DNA of 64,000 nucleotides from Camarhynchus parvulus (Eukaryota; Chordata; Aves; Passeriformes; Thraupidae), in NCBI RefSeq assembly GCF_901933205.1, contig NC_044585.1, positions 5,270,001 through 5,334,000 on the forward strand, in the 5' to 3' direction. The translations under genes were made by a program, and so were the position numbers. Each line of letters begins with the position of its first letter. Positions within the stretch are counted from its first letter, which is position 1. A model generated the notes under the pieces. It searched no databases. It had not been told where the DNA came from and saw nothing but the letters and a program-made list of their open reading frames with translations. Shown here piece by piece: positions 37,264-47,965 of this stretch.

Positions 37264-38697
37264 ATGAGTGTTGTGCATGTCCAGGGGGCGCAGAGCCCTG
37301 GGGTGCCCAGTCCCGTGAGAACTGCTCTTGTAGAAGGAAGCAGCTCCCGGGATCTGTCCATGCTACAGCACCTCCCTGTAGAGCGAGAAGAGAACAAGAC
37401 AAACCTCAACTGCTTCCAGTCATCCAGCCCCCTGCCCAGCTGGAAGCAAGACCAGGCCCTCAGTGGGCACTTGGTGGGGGCAGTGGGTGCCTCGGCCTGG
37501 CCACAACCAGACACTGAGGAAGAGGAGAGACCCATCACAGAAGAAGAGAAGAAACCCGACATGGATGACAAGTGGGGTGATGTTGGGGCCCAAGACGGGA
37601 CAAGCTGGGAATTCTACCCGTCGGTACAAGCAATGACAGCAAAGGAAGCGTCCCCATGCAGAGGAAGAAGTGCCCACGAGTTGCACCACTGGAAGGCAGC
37701 TGTGAGGGTGCTGTGCGGAGATGGGGCACAGCAACAGCCCTACCAATGGCAGCAAAGGGCAACAGTTCAGGAGCTGCCCCAAATGGAAAATGAGGTGACT
37801 GACCCAGAGCTGACCCAGCGAGGGGAAGGAGGTATGAGCAGCCGGGAGACCCAGGCACATTCTCCTGCCTCCAGTGAAGAGGTGCCATCAGCAGGGACAC
37901 AGAGCCCAGTCTCTGCTCCATACAGCCCCTGCTACCCCTCCAACCCCCCACCCAGCCCACTGGGAGCCCAAACCCACAGTGAGCAGCTGGAAGAGGCAGA
38001 GCAGGGGTCACTGCTGGCAGAGGAGGAGAATAAGGAAGAGAGCTCAGCTGGCGATCCTGAAGACTGGGAATTCTATAGCCAGACTGAGCTCTCCCAAGAG
38101 TGCCAAGAGCCAGAGCTGTCCCAGGGAGAGTTCAGCAGCTCCCAAGACCTCTCCAACTGGGAAGATGGCAGCGAACCGGAGCTCAGAGAATTCCAAGACT
38201 CCATGGAAGAAGACAGCAGCAGCACAGATCTCCCACAGGACTGCTGTGAACGTGTAAGCATCTTCAGCTTCGGGCCCACTCCCTTGCTGTGGGAGGAGGA
38301 GGAGGAGGACGATGACTGGGATGAAGTCAGCGTCCTCGAGCTGTATGAAGCAGAAGGCAGGGCCCAAAGGCCGGCAGATCTTGTGGCAGATGGGCTGGCA
38401 CCGCCCGTCCCTCACGAGGTCTGGGTTGAGGGGCAGGCACCGGAGTCACTGTGTGCCTCGCTTCCCTCCCTGTTCAGCGAAACCTCCGTGGAACAGTGGG
38501 GGCCCGAGGCAGGGCCACAGAGCCTGGGGCCTGCCCTGCAGCGCCCTGGCGGCGCCTCAACTCCGCAGCCAGGAGCACAGGCCCGCAGGCAGCAGCCGGC
38601 TGCCCCGAGCAAACGGCCCGGCCGCCTCAGGCGGGCGCTGCGGGCACTGCGGGCGCTGCTCTGTGGGCCCTGCCTGGCGCGGCAGCTGCAGGAGTAG
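37264..38697 (+). CDS. Unrecognised intronless 477-aa acidic protein, antisense within MED13L intron
   Basis: I do not recognise the family. The ATG at 37264 is chosen because it lies in CCCCACCATGA (A at -3). The frame is open only to an upstream stop at 37210-37212, and the only earlier candidate start is a GTG at 37243. No splice sites are needed.
Visible layout: a Ser/Gln/Glu-rich N-terminus; WEFY motifs at about residues 115 and 268; a Pro/Ser-rich spacer (about 205-235); an acidic segment with SQECQEPELSQGEF; an acidic run WEEEEEDDDW at 343-352 followed by DEVSVLELYEAE; and a basic Arg/Leu C-terminus GRLRRALRALRALLCGPC (453-470) that could form an amphipathic helix. There is no signal peptide, transmembrane segment, protease, polymerase or zinc-finger motif. 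It is GC-rich, unlike its surroundings, and lies between two CR1 fragments. ATTAAA (39756) and AATAAA (39911) are the nearest poly-A signals seen downstream. It may be a lineage-specific retrogene or orphan gene, a decaying copy of a multicopy family, or a chance ORF in GC-rich DNA. Its length and strongly biased residue content make chance the least likely. Confidence 0.55.
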   Translation: MSVVHVQGAQSPGVPSPVRTALVEGSSSRDLSMLQHLPVEREENKTNLNCFQSSSPLPSWKQDQALSGHLVGAVGASAWPQPDTEEEERPITEEEKKPDMDDKWGDVGAQDGTSWEFYPSVQAMTAKEASPCRGRSAHELHHWKAAVRVLCGDGAQQQPYQWQQRATVQELPQMENEVTDPELTQRGEGGMSSRETQAHSPASSEEVPSAGTQSPVSAPYSPCYPSNPPPSPLGAQTHSEQLEEAEQGSLLAEEENKEESSAGDPEDWEFYSQTELSQECQEPELSQGEFSSSQDLSNWEDGSEPELREFQDSMEEDSSSTDLPQDCCERVSIFSFGPTPLLWEEEEEDDDWDEVSVLELYEAEGRAQRPADLVADGLAPPVPHEVWVEGQAPESLCASLPSLFSETSVEQWGPEAGPQSLGPALQRPGGASTPQPGAQARRQQPAAPSKRPGRLRRALRALRALLCGPCLARQLQE

Positions 38698-38890
38698 CGC
38701 CCATGGCCCTGCCCAGCCCGGACCGGTCGATGGTGGATGGCTCCCTGCGCAGGCGACCTCAGCCTGGACATGGCCTCACAGCCTCAGCTGCCCCGGCTGC
38801 CCTGGAGCATCTCCCCAACACCCACAGTCACTGCTGTGGCCAGCCCCAAACAGCAGGCATGGGACACGATTGGTGCCAGAGCACTCAGCA

Positions 38891-39155
38891 GGGAATCCCT
38901 GAGTCGTCAAGGTGGGAAGAGACCCTGACGGTCACCCAGTGCCACTGGCACCCCGGCAGCACCATCGTCACTGCAAAACCGCGTCCCCAAGGGCCACATC
39001 TGCACAACTCCTCAACACCTCAGAGACAGCGACTCCAGTGCCTCCCTGGGCAACTTCTTCCAATGCCTCACCCCTCGGTCAGAGAAAAATTCCTTCCGAT
39101 ATTGAATCGGAACCTCCCCTCGTGCCATCAAAGGCCATTTATTCTCCTCTTGAAA
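38891..39155 (-). mobile_element. CR1 LINE fragment, 3' end
   Basis: The plus strand reads as the reverse complement of a CR1 3' end: GAGTCGTCAAGGTGGGAAGA, CACCCAGTGCCACTGGCACC, GGGCCACATCTGCACAACTC, then TGCCTCCCTGGGCAACTTCT, TTCCAATGCCTCACCCCTCG, AAATTCCTTCCGATATTG and CCTCCCCTCGTGCC. The order is right and divergence moderate. It begins about 195 bases after the stop codon of the 477-aa ORF. Confidence 0.8.
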
Positions 39156-39369
39156 GGATTCCGTGCTGGTCCTTTGGGATTATATCCCTGAAGAATGGGC
39201 ACAGATGGGAGGTGACTGCAGGACTTTCACTCATACCATTCTTCCAAAACAAATTAGAGTTTAAGAAATAGTAGTAGTAAAAAAAAAAATTTTTAAAAAA
39301 ACTTACACAAAAAGTATTTTTAAAATTTTTTTTAAAATAATAGGAATAAGAAGATTAAGAAGAAGAAAA

Positions 39370-39488
39370 GAAGAAATAGTAGTAGTAAATTTAGTAAGAA
39401 TAATAAGAATAGGAATAAGAAGATGAAGAAGAAATAGTAGTAGTAAATTTAGTAAGAATAATAAGAATGAGAATAGGAATAAGAAGAT
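39370..39488. repeat. Two-copy tandem duplication of about 55-64 bp
   Basis: A unit running from GAAGAAATAGTAGTAGTAAA to GGAATAAGAAGAT occurs at 39370-39424 and again at about 39425-39488. The second copy has small insertions (an extra GAA and GAGAAT). A third partial copy of the start, AAGAAATAGTAGTAGTAAA, is at 39263-39281. Confidence 0.85.
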
Positions 39489-39640
39489 GAAGAGGAAGAT
39501 GAAAATGTAGTAATTAATATAAGAATATTAAAAAAATAAGAATTACATAGTAAGTAAGCATAACAAGTGAATAAGATTAATTAGAACGAGAATAAGAAGA
39601 ATATTTTAAAGAAGAAAAAAGAATAGTAAGAAAAGAGAAG

Positions 39641-39752
39641 AGAGAGAAAGAAGAAGAGAGAGAAAGAAGAAGAGAGAGAAAGAAGAAGAGAGAGAAAGAA
39701 GAAGAGAGAGAAAGAAGAAGAGAGAGAAAGAAGAAGAGAGAGAAAGAAGAAG
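39641..39752. repeat. 16-bp polypurine satellite, seven perfect copies
   Basis: Seven perfect head-to-tail copies of AGAGAGAAAGAAGAAG (7 x 16 = 112 bp). All bases are purine on the plus strand. Perfect identity between copies points to recent expansion. A Ser/Leu/Phe-rich minus-strand ORF across it is an artefact. Confidence 0.95.
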
Positions 39753-39765
39753 ACTATTAAATCAA

Positions 39766-42334
39766 AATGCACATCTACACATCTTCTAGAATACCAGTAT
39801 GCAGGAAAAGACCTTAAAAAGTATCTACTTCCAACTGATCATCTTCTGAGCTCTCTTTCTCTCCAAGACCTCTTTCATACTTCTATCTCCCTAGCTCCCA
39901 TTTCTTGTCCAATAAAATCCATGTCCAAAAAAATCTGGTTTTGTTCTCCTATGGTCTCATTTGTGCCTTTATTGGGGCAGAGGCATCTCTCCCTCATGGC
40001 ATCTTAACCCTGGATGGAACCATGGACAGGTTCCTTCCAGCCACAAGTATTCCAGGGTTCTGTCAGGGACTCCCTTCCCTTCTTCCCTCTGCTTCCAGCT
40101 GGAGAATGTGCAGCAAAGCCACCTTTGCTGTCTGCTCAGGGAGCCCAGCCAGCTGCTGGAGCTTGACCCTGCTCCTGCACAGCTCCCAGGAGCAGCACCC
40201 TGGCAGCCTCAGAAATTGCCCTCTGAGATCTCTGGCACACACTGCAATGGGCTGGAATTCCAGCTTCCAGCAAGGAAAAGATGTTCCTGCCCTTCAAGGC
40301 AAAATTCTGAAGGGGCCAAGACACAAGCAGAGCAAGATCTTACAAAGACATTTCACTGCCAGCCTCCATAACTTCATCCAGGGCTGTTTGAGCACCTGGA
40401 TGGGGAAGGAAAAAAAATCAGCGGAGGGTCTTTAGCTGGGAGCTGCCACAGGTAAAGAGAGACACTGGAAAGGAAAAAGAGCAGACAAAGGAAGGCAGGA
40501 GAGAAAGCAGGAACCCAACTCACAGCTGAGGGACTCAGAAAATCTAAACACCAGCAGGGCACATTTATCATTTTTGCTACAATAGACAGGACTGAAAATG
40601 ATAGGTAATGACAGCCTCCTCATCACCCCAGTCCCTTCTCCCTTTTAAACTTTCTCTGAAATAACCAAAACAGCTCTTAAAATTCCTTTCTCTTTGTCAA
40701 TCACAGATCTTTTGAGAGCAGACTCAGGAAGAGAGCACAACATTAATATATTGTTATTCAGACATGGCTTGTTGTCCGTCTTTCCCTAAATTATAGCAGT
40801 AGATATTGAGAATAACCAGGTATCCTGAGGAATTTTTCCTGCAGCAAGTTATTTTCCTATGATGGTCCATCTGTAATTTTATTACCTATTAAAAGACCAC
40901 TATAAATACAGTACAGTACCTTGCAATTACTCCCCCTTCTATTTGTAAACCTCAAAGTCTTCCAGGTCTTAACAACAGGAAAAACCCTGTGTCACCCTTT
41001 TGGGATATTAACATATTTAGGGTTTGGACACATCCTCTGCAGGACTAAGTAGGAAAGCAGCTGAAGCTCCAGCAGATCCTTAATAAACTTTTGCCTTCTG
41101 GGTAGCAGGAATAAAACTGTGTTATTTCAGTCTCTTGATTTTTTATGAATTTAGTTATTATCTATTCATTTCTTTTCTCTTCCTGACTTTTCAAAAGCTG
41201 ATGTTACACAAAAATATGAGCTGTGGAAATCTGAAGCAAGCTGGGCAATTAGGGCTGAACTGCTCCATCTGCTTCACAGAGAATTTTTATTTGACCCCAG
41301 GAATGCTGGTTACTCAAGCAGACTAAACAACTTTGATTCATTTCAGCATGTGAGGAGTGGGGCGTGCAGCTCCAGGCCAGGCTGGCAGGGTTGAACAGGA
41401 ATTCCCAAATAGCACTGGAGTCATGATCCTCTGAGCATCCCCTGCTCCACCCAACCCCAGCCTGCTGGGAATCAGACTCAGCAGTAAAAGCACGAATTCT
41501 GAATATCTCAGGATTGCTGTACAAGGCAGAATGATCAAGCTCTGTGATTCCACAATCCCATCTCAGGTTCTGATCTGGGCTAAAGGCTGTATTTTGGGTC
41601 AGGCTGCCTGACCTGGTTCCCAGGTATCTTTCTTTGATAGTTATCAGCACCTGGCTTCTCTCGGGGTCTAGAGGAGCACAGAGCCACAGATAAACCCTGC
41701 AACAATCTGTTTGCCTAGAGACAAAACTTATTTTCTTCTGCACACCAAAGTTCCTTACATGCCACCTGGTTTAGATAAGCTGCTCAAGTTTTGCCTGGTT
41801 GGATTTGAACAGCTGCTCCCTGAAGATGAAGGGACAAGGCCAGGAATAGTTAATAACTTTCTTAACTGGAAACACTGTTGAATCATTCGTTTCCCTCCCC
41901 ACAGATTGCGTAAAGCCTCCTCAGTGTTTGAGTCTAACCAACCTTTTAACTGGAAATAGCAACCCTTTGTGGGATCTTCCTGTCCTGGCACCAGTTTCTC
42001 TCCAAAGTCTCCACCTGGCTTCTAGCCAGAGGTATGAACTGCATTTATTAAAGCCAAATTTTGAGATAGGGGAAGGTGTGGGTGGAAAATTCAAGACAAC
42101 AACTGAACTCTGAGTAGGTTTATACCTACAAAGCACCAGGGTCATCTCTGTTCCCTAATTCACATTATTTCCTATCCTGCCTTTGACTTTAACACTCATT
42201 CTCTATACCAAAAAAAAAGTTCTCTGTTGGCTTTTATAGCTGCAACTGTTCTGGTGTCTTTGTAGCTCTCCAAACCCTTCAGTCTCCAACAGGACACCTG
42301 ATTTCTAAAATTCCACCCCATGTATTCATATACA
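39766..42334. other. Intronic stretch, no gene seen
   Basis: After the purine tract the sequence returns to moderate GC (to about 40.4 kb) and then to AT-rich intron. The 176- and 136-codon plus-strand ORFs at 39905-40435 and 39961-40371 overlap in different frames, have no recognisable domain and look compositional. No transposon was recognised with confidence. Confidence 0.65.
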
Positions 42335-42600
42335 CTCAGCACCCCAGCCCTTCTCCACAGAGCTGATTCCCACAGGTCACCCCAGCCTCTGCTGGTGCTG
42401 GGGCTGTTCCTGCCCAGGTGCAGGACCTGCATTTGCCTTTGTGGCATTTCCAAATGTTCCTCTCTGCCCATCTCTCCCACCTGTCCTGGTCCCTCTGAAG
42501 GGCTGCACAGCCCTCAGGGGATCAGCCACTCCTCCAAACCTTTTATCACCAGGGACCTCTCTGAGGAGCCATCAACCTCGCAGGCTCTGCCTGTCCTGCT
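42335..42600 (-). mobile_element. CR1 LINE fragment, end of ORF2
   Basis: On the minus strand, 42411-42434 and its neighbours encode QMQVLHLGRNSPS, matching the KCKVLHLGRNNP motif near the end of CR1 ORF2. The plus strand also shows TGGTCCCTCTGAAGGGCTGC, CACAGCCCTCAGGGGATCAG and CCACTCCTCCAAACCTTT in the order expected of a minus-strand copy. There is no intact frame. Confidence 0.7.
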
Positions 42601-44911
42601 CCAGCTCCCAGCTCACATCATCTCTCCCATGTTTTTACCATTCCAGTTGTTCTGCCTTTTCTCACAGAGCAATAAAATAAGAAAAAAATCCAGGTGGATT
42701 CATGCCAAATTATGCTGGCATATTACAGAGAGCATGAAAGACAACAAAACTGAAGATTTTTCTAAAGCAAAAGCACTATTACAGTCACAATAACACCTAT
42801 CAAGGAAAAATCTGTTCCCTAAAGTAAGGAATAAATTTTAATATAAAGTCCCATCAGCTCAAGGTGGTACCAATTAATCAAAACAATTCACTTGCAGATT
42901 CTTCACAGTCACTGTTTTTTAAATGGTAATTCTTTTCTTACTTGCTATTCCAGTGTTGGCACAAAGGAGGTTTAAGCTGATTTTCATCCAATCTTAAAAA
43001 ACAAATCATAACTGTAATTTAAAATAGTTGGGATTGTTTACTCCACTCAGTTCTACATGCCAATTCAAATACTGAAAAAATTATCAGAAAACAGCACTAC
43101 TGCCAAAATGAACACCTGAGAAATGCCAAAGTCACAATGCACAGTGCAAAGCAATACTAAAATTTTTAATTGTGATTTTTAATACAGTATGAGTAGTGTA
43201 CAATTAGCAAACTCCAAGTATTTTCTGGGTTCACATGCCCACACACACCCCAAGTGTGCACCTTAATAAAATTAAATACTCATTAACTGTGAACAGTGCT
43301 GGGTATTTTTATGAAGATGTTGAGTTGCTAATTGAATTTGAAGCACAACAGATGCTTAATACTCCAACCAAATGCTGCTTTTCTTATATATTAAATATAT
43401 ATATTTGTGTGGATACATACAAACACTCCTCAGCTACTAAAGTAATTAAAAAATATCAGCCAAAGGATTTCTGCTTCGCCATGGCTTAAGAACTCAAGCC
43501 ATGAGCTAAAAACCTCAGCAACTCCAGAGAGGAAGCACTGCAGTGATAACACCAATTCTGATTAAAACACCTGAATTTATAACAATTTTTTTTTTAAAGT
43601 TGAAAATATTTTTGGGCACAGCTTCTGAACAAAAATCCTTTTCCACGAGTCTGCCAACTACTACAGAGCTACTCAGGGTTTAAAGTGTTACTCCAGGTTG
43701 TGCCTGGGCCAGCAGGCAGAGGTCAGAGCTCTGCAGTAAATTCCTGCCATCAGGCAGCCGGGAGATAAGGGTTGGGAAAAGAAAAAAGAAAACAAACACA
43801 ACAACCCCCAAAGCCCCACTGGCCACATCTCCTTAGAGTCAGAGACCTTGTAAAATATCACCTCTGTCTCCCCTGATGCCAAACTCTTGACGGCAGGTTC
43901 AGAACAAGGCACAGGGGGTGTGGAAAGAAGAACTGAACAAACCTAAGCCACAAAACTTGTCTTGGACTTTGTTTTTTGAGTGTTTTGCAATTTTGCTCTC
44001 AGAAAGTCATGCAAGTTTCATGAAATTTCCATGGAATTTAAATCAAAGATTTAAGCTTGTAATTTTTAGCCCTCTGCCTGAACACTGATACCTGCACTTG
44101 AGTGCACACACTAAAATAGATAATTTCTGTCAAACTCTGCTCCACAACACCAGGAACAGGAACAAAGCCCATCCATGTGCATCTGGCAGTGACAAAATGC
44201 ACAGACCCACGTGGGGATGCTGCTGTCAGCCCTTATGCTCTGCAAAACCTCTTCTACCCGTTTCAGGCTTCAGTATTAAACACTAAGCAAAATAAAATGT
44301 TGCAGATACTGCAAAGGCCATCTCTTGCAATTTCTCCTTGGCAGACGTTTGTGCAGATCCTTCATCCTGGTGGAGGGGAGGCTGTTGCTGAGTGTTCTTC
44401 CTCCTGAGCCCCTCAAGTGACAGGAATTTCAGTTGGGTTCACAGCTATTCACAGCTACCAAATCGGATGTCACAGACCTGACAAAGTATTAGGGCAGAAC
44501 ACAGCAAGTTTCACACAAAAGACATTACGATCTCACAACATAAGAAGGCACATATGGACAAGGAGAAAGGTTTGCTTTATGCAATTCACAAAGAAAATTC
44601 AGATTTAAGCACTGTAAAATGAGCTTTAAAATAACAAGGTTGCAACAGATGCTCATTTAATGAAACAACAGCAAACTTTCACATTTTCAAGTGTCTATTT
44701 AATCATAACACAGCTTCATCCTCACCATCATCCACTAGATGACCACAGACATACTGCAGCTTCCTGAAAATGTCATCTAATCACTTCCTCTGCAATCCCA
44801 ATTAATTTCCCATAGCACAGCCCCAGCTGGGCACAAGGAAGCTGTGGCTGCTGCTTTGTTTCCTGAAGTTCAAGCGTATCCAACTCTGCCCATGGTTACA
44901 GGTGTTGTTTG
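42601..44911. other. Intronic stretch, no gene seen
   Basis: AT-rich sequence with only short ORFs and a brief TA-rich run near 43.39 kb. Nothing recognisable on either strand. Confidence 0.7.
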
Positions 44912-45084
44912 TCACTGAATTACAGAACCATGGACTGGGTTGGGGGCACCTTACAGCCCATCCAGTGCCACCCCCTGCCATGGCAGGGACACCTTCCACT
45001 ACCCCAGGCTGCTCCAAGCCCCATCCAACCTGGCCTTGGGCACTTTCAGGGATCCAGGGGCAGCCACAGCTTCGCTGGACAAGG
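44912..45084 (-). mobile_element. CR1 LINE fragment, 3' end
   Basis: A clear reverse-complement CR1 terminus on the plus strand: GAATTACAGAACCATGGACT, GGGTTGGGGGCACCTTACAG, CCATCCAGTGCCACCCCCTG, CCATGGCAGGGACACCTTCC, CCAGGCTGCTCCAAGCCCCA, TCCAACCTGGCCTTGGGCAC, AGGGATCCAGGGGCAGCCAC. The copy retains the 3' terminus and is truncated at its 5' side. Confidence 0.9.
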
Positions 45085-47889
45085 CATAAGGAAAGTGGTT
45101 GTGCTCCTCCACAGATGTGAGTCAACCACAGTGGCAATAAAACCCTGGGCATAAGGATGTACTTAAAAACATCAGAGATGGTCCTTGTGCTTTTATAAGT
45201 AAAAGAGATCAAATGTTATATGAAAACAGTCAGGACTTCAATGCGTTCAGAAAGGCCTTTCATGAATGTTAGGCAAGAGGACAGAAATTAGAAAATACCT
45301 TCAGCCAAGTAAAACTGGCTCCATTCACTGAAACTATAGTAACCATCTGCTTTTTGTTGCCTCTGTGCTCTTACAATACTGTCCAGAATGACCATGTTCA
45401 GAGAAAGTGAACACAGAGGGGAGGAAAAAAGAATTATTTACAGCAGTTCTACAGCCCTCCTTTTACTTCGATGCTCTATTTAAATATTCTGGCTGTTTCA
45501 AGTGCTTGGTGAAACTGGCTTTTGTAGACTGAACACAAAAAACAAACAGGAGAAAAATGCAGCATTTTCCCCCTCAGCCAGAATACAGTGAGAGCACAGT
45601 GGTTAAGCAAAGGCAGAGTAAGCTAATTACCAAGTACACAGCTGCTCCTACCTGGCAGAAAGCAAAGGAAAAAAAATCCTATGAGTCACCAAATGCAGTT
45701 CCTAAATCTGGAAAAGCCTTACAAAAATAAACTTCCACGAAGAAGGGACCAGCTTCAGAGGAAAAAAAAAAAGTGATGCAGATAATAAAGATCATTATTG
45801 CAGAACAAAAAACTATTTCCAGTTTGAAAGGAAAAAGTTTTTTTGGCAAGGCAACTACTAAATATGTCATCTAGTTAAAAACAGCTTCTCTTCTTGTGGT
45901 TTGTTGGGGCAGAATGAGCGAAGAGATCTTCTACCAGATTCTTTTTTTATATCAAACACTGAAAGGGGGTGGGAAGGAGTCATTTCTAACCCAGTTTAGA
46001 ACAACTTTATTCCTCCCCATGATCATCAGCATTTCTTACATCCACCTTCAACACACAGAGTTCCAGATATTCACAAAGAATTCAGGGTGAGTTTTATGTC
46101 CAGCTTGAAACAGGAAGGATAATCCTGACTTCCCAGTTTTGCAGACACACAGGGATACAAACACACAACTGTTTATGCTTTGGCAGAACTTCTGTTTTGC
46201 AAAGCCCTTACTTGTGTAGTTTCTCATGTATTTTAGAAAACAGCAAATGAGTCTCTAAATTACTAGTAGCAAAACAAGAAAATTTGTAGCAAGCATTGCT
46301 TGAAATTTTTATTTTTCAGTTTTGTTGCTAACTCTGAACTTTCCCTGAGTTCTTTTGGGACTCTTTTCTTGCACTCATACATGGTTACTGCTGAAATAAT
46401 ACTACATTGGCCAATAAATTTCAAGATATTTCAATTTTAAAATTAAATTTAAAAAGAGAGGAGCTGAAAACGTCAAATCAGGTGTGAGCTGTTGGGGGAA
46501 GAAGGGTGTTGTGAGCTTTCTGTGTGTTGGGTCTTTAACTGGGTGTCAGAGGAGGTGAGTTCCGACCCACCTGTACTCCCACACTAAATGAGCACTGATT
46601 GACACAAGAGCTACTGCTGCCCACACATCCCCCCACCAAACACAGGCAGCCAAAACTGCATTTCCTTCAGTTTTCCAAATAGATTTTTTGACCTAAAATT
46701 CGAACAGTTTAATTAAAACTATTTCTGAGGAGAAATGCATCAGCTTCACAACCTGATCCCATGAGCTGCTCCATTATAAGCTGCAAAATATCCTGATCTC
46801 AAAAGTCAAAAGTCTTTTTCAACCTAAATGATTGTGTGACTCCATGCAACACATTTAAAATAAAGCTACGGAGTATTCTGAAACAAAATCTCCCTTTCAA
46901 TTATCCTCCAAAATGTCTTAGAAATTGCAGTGGAAAGTCTCCTTTCTGCCCAAATCACTAGATCCCCTTTCAACTACCCCAAGTTTCAGCTACTTTATAC
47001 TCCCACCTCTCTTTTCTCCTAATAACAGTCACTAGAAATTTGCTTCAGGTTCATTTTAGAAGGAAATAATTAGATTTACAATTAACATTCCAAAGTATTT
47101 CTTGTGTAACATTTTCCCATTGCTAATCATTCACCCAGTGGCAAGGCACAGGAATCCACACAGGGTGAGTGTGCAAGGACAAACAGCCAGGGGCTCTCAA
47201 AATGCAGCATTTAAAGTGAAAAGGGCCATGTTTTACAGGGAAAACGACAGTTTTCCAACTTCCTTTCAGACTGGCCTGTAATTTTCAAATCTTTCATTTC
47301 CAAACAAAATTGGCTGACGACTAATAAATTTCCTTTTGATATTTTCTTCCCTTGATGTCTGGCTGGATTATCAGCAATAAACAAGTTCCTTTCTTCCTTA
47401 CTCAAAAAGTATTTGACTGCACAGCATCTCCCCGGAACAGACAGCAGGAGACTGACACTTGCAGAAGTAAAAACACAAACCACAACAAAACAAGCAAAGA
47501 AGAAAAGAAATATAATCACACACATCATTACTGAGCAATGCTATTTGATAAAAATAATTATTTATGCTCAATTGCAGTGTAATTCTTCCTTCACCTCTAC
47601 TGCATTTCACAAGGTTTTCTTAGGAGGTTTAATCAAATTTTCCAGAATCTTGCTGGATATTTAAATAATGACATGCCCACTTAATTTGCACAAAAGAAAA
47701 GGCATGGATTAAGGTTTGCTTTGATTCATTGGTTAAGCATTAAGTAATTAGATTTGCCTTGTTGTTAAGGAGAGAATAAACACGTTGCTCAGTTATGATC
47801 TAAACCCAAAGCTGCCCCTCAGTGCTTTTTTACCCTCCAAGAAGTTTCTTCCAAGTGGACACTCAGAAATGGCCTAAATGAAACAAGGG
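45085..47889. other. Intronic stretch, no gene seen
   Basis: AT-rich intron. ORFs are short, and no transposon or RNA gene was recognised. A weak resemblance to a MIR-type SINE near 45.59 kb was judged too short to call. Confidence 0.7.
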
Positions 47890-47965
47890 CCTGGAGGGAC
47901 AGGGCACAGGGAACCACTTCCCACTGCCAGAAGGCAGGGATGGATGGGATATTGGGGAGGAATTT
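47890..47965 (+). mobile_element. CR1 LINE fragment, short internal 3' UTR piece
   Basis: GGGACAGGGCACAGGGAACC, ACTTCCCACTGCCAGAAGGC and AGGGATGGATGGGATATTGG, GGAGGAATT match the sense CR1 3' UTR (a ...AATGGCTTCAAACTGCCAGAGGGCAGG... type region). Both ends are truncated. Confidence 0.7.

Larger units (their letters stand above)
39251..39765. repeat. Purine-rich (A/G) low-complexity tract
   Basis: About 500 bases made almost entirely of A, G and scattered T, with very few C. It starts with AGTAGTAGTA and A/T homopolymer runs, continues with AATAAGAA-type words, and ends in a pure purine array. Long polypurine tracts can form triplex DNA and stall polymerases. Sequencing and assembly errors are common in them. 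Confidence 0.9.

Noticed and set aside
36740..37571. Minus-strand ORFs of 220 and 175 codons near the nested ORF
   Set aside because: They overlap the dead CR1 ORF2 end and the antisense of the 477-aa ORF; composition explains them.
38312..39191. Plus-strand ORFs of 196 and 246 codons overlapping the 477-aa ORF in other frames
   Set aside because: Shadow frames of GC-rich coding sequence that run on into the downstream CR1 fragment.
39581..39772. Ser/Leu/Phe-rich minus-strand ORF
   Set aside because: Pure translation of the 16-bp purine satellite.
41340..41720. Possible LTR fragment with a TCTCTCGGGGTCT-type end
   Set aside because: No paired TG...CA ends, no second LTR and no internal region were found.
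45590..45625. MIR-like SINE start (CACAGTGGTTAAGCAAAGGC)
   Set aside because: A single short match with no tRNA-type promoter boxes or tail.
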